Shown here: in pieces, positions 59,909-64,000 of the stretch
Numbering within the stretch: position 1 is the stretch's first letter
Layout: each line of letters begins with the position of its first letter
Assembly (NCBI GenBank): GCA_019009955.1
Contig: CM032233.1
Span: forward strand, 117,005,001 to 117,069,000
Source of the DNA: Riptortus pedestris
Lineage: Eukaryota > Arthropoda > Insecta > Hemiptera > Alydidae
DNA: 64,000 nucleotides
Reading direction: 5' to 3'
The notes under the pieces: generated by a model
The model's input: only the letters and a program-made list of their open reading frames with translations
Database searches by the model: none
Told to the model about the DNA's origin: nothing
Position numbers and translations under genes: made by a program

Positions 59909-60020
59909 TTTTAGCAGATTTCCATTAAGATAAATCAGCTATTGAGGTTGACGTGAGGTATACCACAGTTTTCAAAAGATTTCCTTAAATGTCCATAGAT
60001 CCTACTCAGTACCTAATGTC
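59909..60020 (-). mobile_element. HINE 3' end fragment
   Basis: TTTTAGCAGATTTCCATTAA, AAATCAGCTATTGAGGTTGA, TAAATGTCCATAGATCCTAC. It stops before the microsatellite. Confidence 0.75.
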
Positions 60021-60208
60021 ACTCAGGGCCTAACTAAGCAGTAAGATTTTTTTGTTATTTTTAATATGAGAGAAAAGTAAGGTTACATGTTTATTTTTAT
60101 TATGATTCATACCAAGAAGCATGTTCGTCTACACTTTAGTGAATTCAATGAAGCAGAAATATTCTTCTTCCTAAATGGAATATTATTTTATGCTATTTCC
60201 CTAGACAT

Positions 60209-60265
60209 AAATTTTGGCTGATTTCCCCTATGGGAAATGAACCATCAAGGTTATCCTCTTGTATA
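60209..60265 (-). mobile_element. HINE 3' tip, diverged
   Basis: TTTTGGCTGATTTCCCCTAT, then GGGAAATGAACCATCAAGG: palindrome arms retained. Confidence 0.5.
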
Positions 60266-60361
60266 AGCAAGGTTTTGGCATATAAATGTGTATAATTGTA
60301 TTTTATGTAAACAAAGAGTGGTTGCTTATTTATAAAAGTATATTACTCATGAATAGTATAT

Positions 60362-61254
60362 TTTTAGCAGATTTTCCTTAAGGGAAATCAGCTATTGAGG
60401 TCGTACTCATGCCGCGATTTTCGAAGATTTTCTTCAAATGTCCATCGATCCTACCCAGGAGATGACGAAAATGAGGTCCGTTCAAAATTATATATATATA
60501 TATATATATATATTTGTCTGTTAACGCTCTAGCGGTCGCAATTTTTGTTTGGTCGTTACCAAACTCGCTACTTAATCGTTTTATGTAAAAAGAGAGATCA
60601 AGCTCATTAATGGCAGAACTCCGCCCAGTTCGAGGGGGGGGGGTTTAGTGGGGGATTTTTGAAAATTCGAAATATCTCCCTTACTGTACGTCGGATCGAA
60701 AAATTGTATATAACCAGTCTAATTGCATTTTTATTAAGTGTGCTTGCGGCTTTTATCGGAAGTTTCCGGGTTAGTTCGGCCGTTACCGTAGGTCGGCGCT
60801 CGTGTAACCTAACCTTTCTTGTCACTTAACCTTTCACTTTGTGAGATATATGCAAATACGTTCTGTTGATGCACCCCCCCTTCTTTATTTCTTTGACTAC
60901 TATAGTTTTAGTTATTAAAATATAAATTATTCTGATTCATTATAAATTGCAGTACTAGATATAGCTAATATTTGCAATAAAGTTAATGTGTTATATGCAG
61001 ATGTATATTAGTAATTGTTTTTCTTTACTGTGAAGAATGTGTCTATCTGTTCAGCTCTCAGTGGTTGAGCTATTTGTTTACAATTCATAAACCGTTTCCG
61101 TTGGGAGCTTATTAAAATTAACTTAACGATTTCTCATTACCGTTTGTATTTTCTCACTGTGGTGTAAAGTGTTAGCAGTATGTGGATTTCTCTATTGTAA
61201 ATCTTCACGTGGGAAATCTGCTTAGTTTACGCAGCCCCTACGTGACCGACTTTT
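60362..61254 (-). mobile_element. HINE, full length, long subfamily
   Basis: TTTTAGCAGATTTTCCTTAA to GCAGCCCCTACGTGACCGAC. Short (TA)n at 60487-60512, intact GCTCTAGCGGTCGC, G-tract at 60632-60656. The interior has a deletion at TTATTAAGTGTGCTTGCGGC near 60729. Confidence 0.93.
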
Positions 61255-61770
61255 AATTTTTGTAATCTGATTAATAATTTTATTATTTTCCTCTCTGTAG
61301 TATCCTTATATAAAGGGAGGTAGTTGCTAGCGTTTGTCATATATGCATGGGACATACATGCGTTCAAAAAATTATATTGTAGTACAATAGTTAAGATATT
61401 TGCAGAAATGAGCATACTTGTGTAAATATGAAAACTCATGATAAAAATTTAGCTGATATGTCGCTCATTTGCCCCCGTCGCGAAATGCGATTACTGTAAG
61501 AATATATTAATAATGAATACAGAATCTTTGTAATGTATTAGATGGCTATATATTATGAGAATTTATCTCTATGCGATTAGTGTGTCATTTTTTTAAAATT
61601 CATGAATTAGTTCGGAGCGAATTTTCTTTATCATATTCTTCTGTGGGAAACCTGAATTCAATTGAAAGTTGCTCGTCGTGTGTTAGTACTTGGTTCTCTA
61701 TCCGTTTATCCAGATTCATCTCTTTTCAAGAGCCAAGTACCCTATAAATTTTAATTAATATAAGAATAAA

Positions 61771-62036
61771 AGTTATTTATTAACGTCCATTTTGTGCTGC
61801 TGAGGCTAATTGGGACGGGTTATCTATAAGTTGCCATCCTTTTCCAGCCTGGACGAGTTAGCCTTCATAGCACGAAGTGGAATTTTATAAATACATTTTA
61901 AAGCCAAGGTAGGACTAGGAATTTTATTTATTGATTTCGTCACTAAATTAATTCCTATTGCCCAGGTTGAATTAAACTGACGAATGTATGTTTATCAAAT
62001 GAAATTAAGACCCAATTCACAAGGCTATCCTGAGCC
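61771..62036 (-). mobile_element. tRNA-derived SINE with internal duplication
   Basis: TTATTTATTAACGTCCATTT tail, TTTCCAGCCTGGACGAG. Then an extra segment of about 65 bp follows before the second body landmark AAGGTAGGACTAGGAATTTT. B-box and head are decayed (GGTTGAATTAAACTG), end CTATCCTGAGCCC. Confidence 0.75.
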
Positions 62037-62123
62037 CAAACATACGAGTATATCTACTGTTTACTAACTGGTTTTTAGCAGATTTCCCTTCAGGGAAATC
62101 AGATCTTATGGTTGTACTCCGGA

Positions 62124-62190
<67 letters not shown>

Positions 62191-62192
<2 letters not shown>

Positions 62193-62394
62193 TGCTCAAA
62201 AATGAATAGGGATATTGGTTATTTTTTCTTATCCTATTAATTTTAATTAAATCGATCTTAATTAAATTTCTTTTTTATGGGGGAAAAGGACAATAATTTC
62301 TAATAAATATTAATGATATATATAATAAAAAAAAATATACTAGACCCCATACATACCACAAAACAGCCAATATCCCTATTCATTTTTGAGCAGT
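62191..62394. mobile_element. MITE, 204 bp, 28-bp perfect TIRs
   Basis: Left ACTGCTCAAAAATGAATAGG plus GATATTGG and a perfect inverted match at 62367-62394. The ACTGCTCAAAAA start resembles termini of Tc1/mariner-type elements (family knowledge; assignment uncertain). AT-rich core with no coding capacity. Inserted at the end of the HINE's TA tract. Confidence 0.9.
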
Positions 62395-62637
62395 TTATTA
62401 TATACCGCTCAGGCGGTCGAAATTTTGGTTTAATCGTTGCCACACTCGATATTAAATCGTTTTATATAAAAAGAAAGAGCAAGTTCGTGAATGGCTGAAA
62501 TCCGATTAGTGGGAATGGGTAGGGGGGTGGGGTTAACGAGGAGGAATTTCGAACCAATCTTATTGTAAATGTAATGTTCTATACATGTTGTTATGAATGT
62601 TTTTTAACTGTCTTGATTATTAACCCAGATATTTGCA

Positions 62638-62780
62638 TTTTAGCAGATTTCCCTTAAGGGAAATCAGCTATTGAGGTTGTACTCATGACGGAATTTTCGA
62701 AATTTTTCTTCAAATGTCCATCGATCCTACCCAGGAGATGACGAAAATGAGGTCCGTTCAAAACTGTATATATATATCTA

Positions 62781-62829
<49 letters not shown>

Positions 62830-63384
62830 CTGTTACCGCTCTAGCGGTCGCAATTTTTGTTTGATCGTTACCAAACTCGATATTTAGTCGTTTTATGTAA
62901 ATAGAAAGATCAAGTTCGTTAACGGCTGAAATCAGACCAGTGGGAGGGGGGGGTTTAGAGGGGAGGATTTTCGAACATTCGAAATATCTCCGTTACTATA
63001 CGTCGGACCGAAACATTGTACAGAATCAATCTTATAGTAAATTAAATTTACTATAAATATTGTTATATACATTTATTCTGTAGATTGAATATTAACCGAG
63101 ATATTTGCATTTGTATTCTGCGTGTGGTCACCAGTAGGCTATGTTCGGACTTTCCGCCGAGAGCTCTGGTGGCCGTTTCCATAACTATTCGTCCCTCGTG
63201 AATATGTTTAGAGGTTAGGTTAACTGTTTTTTGGGGCTAGAAACTACTGGGTTATTACGCCCTAAATAATGTTTTAGGTTTAGAGGTTTCTTACTACTAC
63301 AGTTGTTATTAGGCAGATTTCTCTATTGTAAAACTTCACGTGGGAAATCTGCTTAGTTTACGCAGCGTCTGCGTGACGGACTTT
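62638..63384 (-). mobile_element. HINE (inner), full length, nested
   Basis: TTTAGCAGATTTCCCTTAAG to GCAGCGTCTGCGTGACGGAC. Perfect 3' palindrome. (TA)n with CTAT at 62766-62825, intact TACCGCTCTAGCGGTCGC, G-tract at 62941-62964. 5' block GCCGAGAGCTCTGGTGGCCG as in 41515-42142. About 750 bp, near consensus. Confidence 0.95.
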
Positions 63385-63579
63385 TATTAAAGGTTGTAGC
63401 CCTTCCGTAAACCTCCCCCTCCTACTCGTGTAATAATAACAATAAGCTGTTATATTATTATTATTTGAAGCATAAATATCAAATATTATTCTCATTGAAC
63501 TTTTAATTTTTGAGATAAATGTAAATACGTGGCACTCGTAGGAAATCTGCTTAGACGATATCTAACGATATCTGCTGTT

Positions 63580-63895
63580 TTATATATATATATGGATAGG
63601 TCTGTTAATGATCTAGCGGACGCAATTTTTTTATCGTTAAATAACTTGATATTTAATATTTAATTTTTATATGTAAAAAAAAGATTAAGTCCGTTAATGG
63701 CAGAAATCGGGGAGGAGGGGTTTAGAGGGGGGGGGGGAGAATTTCCAAAATTTCAAATATATTCTTTACTATGAGTTGAATAAAAAAATTGTTAATAACT
63801 AATCTTATTGCGAATTCAATTACCTATACATGTTGTTTTATACATCCTTCCATTATGTCCAATATTAAGCTATATATTTGCATTTTTTTGAATTT
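63580..63895 (-). mobile_element. HINE interior fragment, runs towards window end
   Basis: Short TA tract at 63581-63592, GGTCTGTTAATGATCTAGCG, TTAATGGCAGAAATCGG, a G-run at 63728-63740 and CAATATTAAGCTATATATTT. Termini absent. Confidence 0.75.
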
Positions 63896-64000
63896 TCTTC
63901 TTTATCATCGCACATTGCGAATAAGCCAACAGATCAATGAACCGTCTTATTTCAATCTGAAGTACCAATTATTGTGTCCAAGAAATCGTTTCTTGGTGAG

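Larger units (their letters stand above)
62073..63557 (-). mobile_element. HINE (outer), split by a MITE and a nested HINE
   Basis: Starts TTTTAGCAGATTTCCCTTCA. (TA)n from 62130, interrupted by the MITE at 62191-62394. Resumes ACCGCTCAGGCGGTCG. Reaches CAGATATTTGCATTTT at 62639, jumps over the HINE at 62638-63384, and continues GGTTGTAGCCCTTCCGTAAA to AGGAAATCTGCTTAG at 63553. The 5' hairpin is missing. Confidence 0.88.

Overview
This is an animal genome segment, most likely arthropod (insect or crustacean). It is AT-rich and crowded with (TA)n, (CA)n and (GA)n tracts, non-LTR retrotransposon debris (Jockey-like, R1-like and R2-like), Penelope-like, hAT and piggyBac-like relics and a tRNA-derived SINE. 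I found no intact host gene, rRNA or functional tRNA. The exact taxon cannot be settled from the sequence. Every protein similarity I trust belongs to a decayed mobile element.

One short non-autonomous element dominates. By hand count it has about 40 full or partial copies, roughly a third of the window, in both orientations. Its consensus has a 5' end starting near TCCGTCACGCAGGGGCTGCG (a small hairpin), then AGCAGATTTCCC about 25 nt further in. A central (TA)n tract, a G-rich strand tract and a short palindrome follow. The 3' end is a near-perfect palindrome, GATTTCCCTTAAGGGAAATC, followed by TGCTAAAA. The repeat at the very 3' end is thus the inverse of one lying inside the 5' end. These asymmetric terminal inverted repeats, the 3' hairpin, the central microsatellite and insertion between T residues without a clear target duplication match Helentron-associated interspersed elements (HINE; DINE-1 of Drosophila). 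I call it the HINE family; '+' means 5' hairpin to 3' hairpin. No Rep/helicase gene is present, so all copies are non-autonomous.

Layout. 0.6-1.4 kb: long (GA)n tract. 3-4.4 kb: hAT transposase tail, old HINE, SINE. 5.4-9.6 kb: HINE copies carrying a Penelope-like GIY-YIG fragment, present twice. 10.5-11.8 kb: a 151-bp tandem repeat and two head-to-tail HINEs. 12.6 kb: LINE 3' end. 14-15 kb: HINE. 16.6-19.5 kb: two abutting minisatellites (28/34 bp and 18 bp). 20.9-30.8 kb: HINE copies including a dimer, plus LINE and SINE pieces. 31.4-32.6 kb: LINE tails. 35.4-36.8 kb: a 72-bp-TIR transposon holding a HINE. 37-38.5 kb: R1-like LINE cut by a 40-bp SINE tail, a solo LTR inside (TA)n, another LINE tail. 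39.1-39.8 kb: TIR transposon with a Cys-rich transposase tail. 41.4-45.4 kb: nested and tandem HINEs. 47-50.3 kb: three R2-like copies and a Jockey-like tail. 52-58.9 kb: HINEs, one inside a piggyBac-like element. 60-64 kb: HINEs, one nested in another that also carries a small MITE.

The biological interest is in how the HINE copies interact: nested insertion, tandem arrays, a dimer found at two loci that looks like read-through of a damaged 3' terminator, 5'-block swapping, and apparent capture of foreign sequence.
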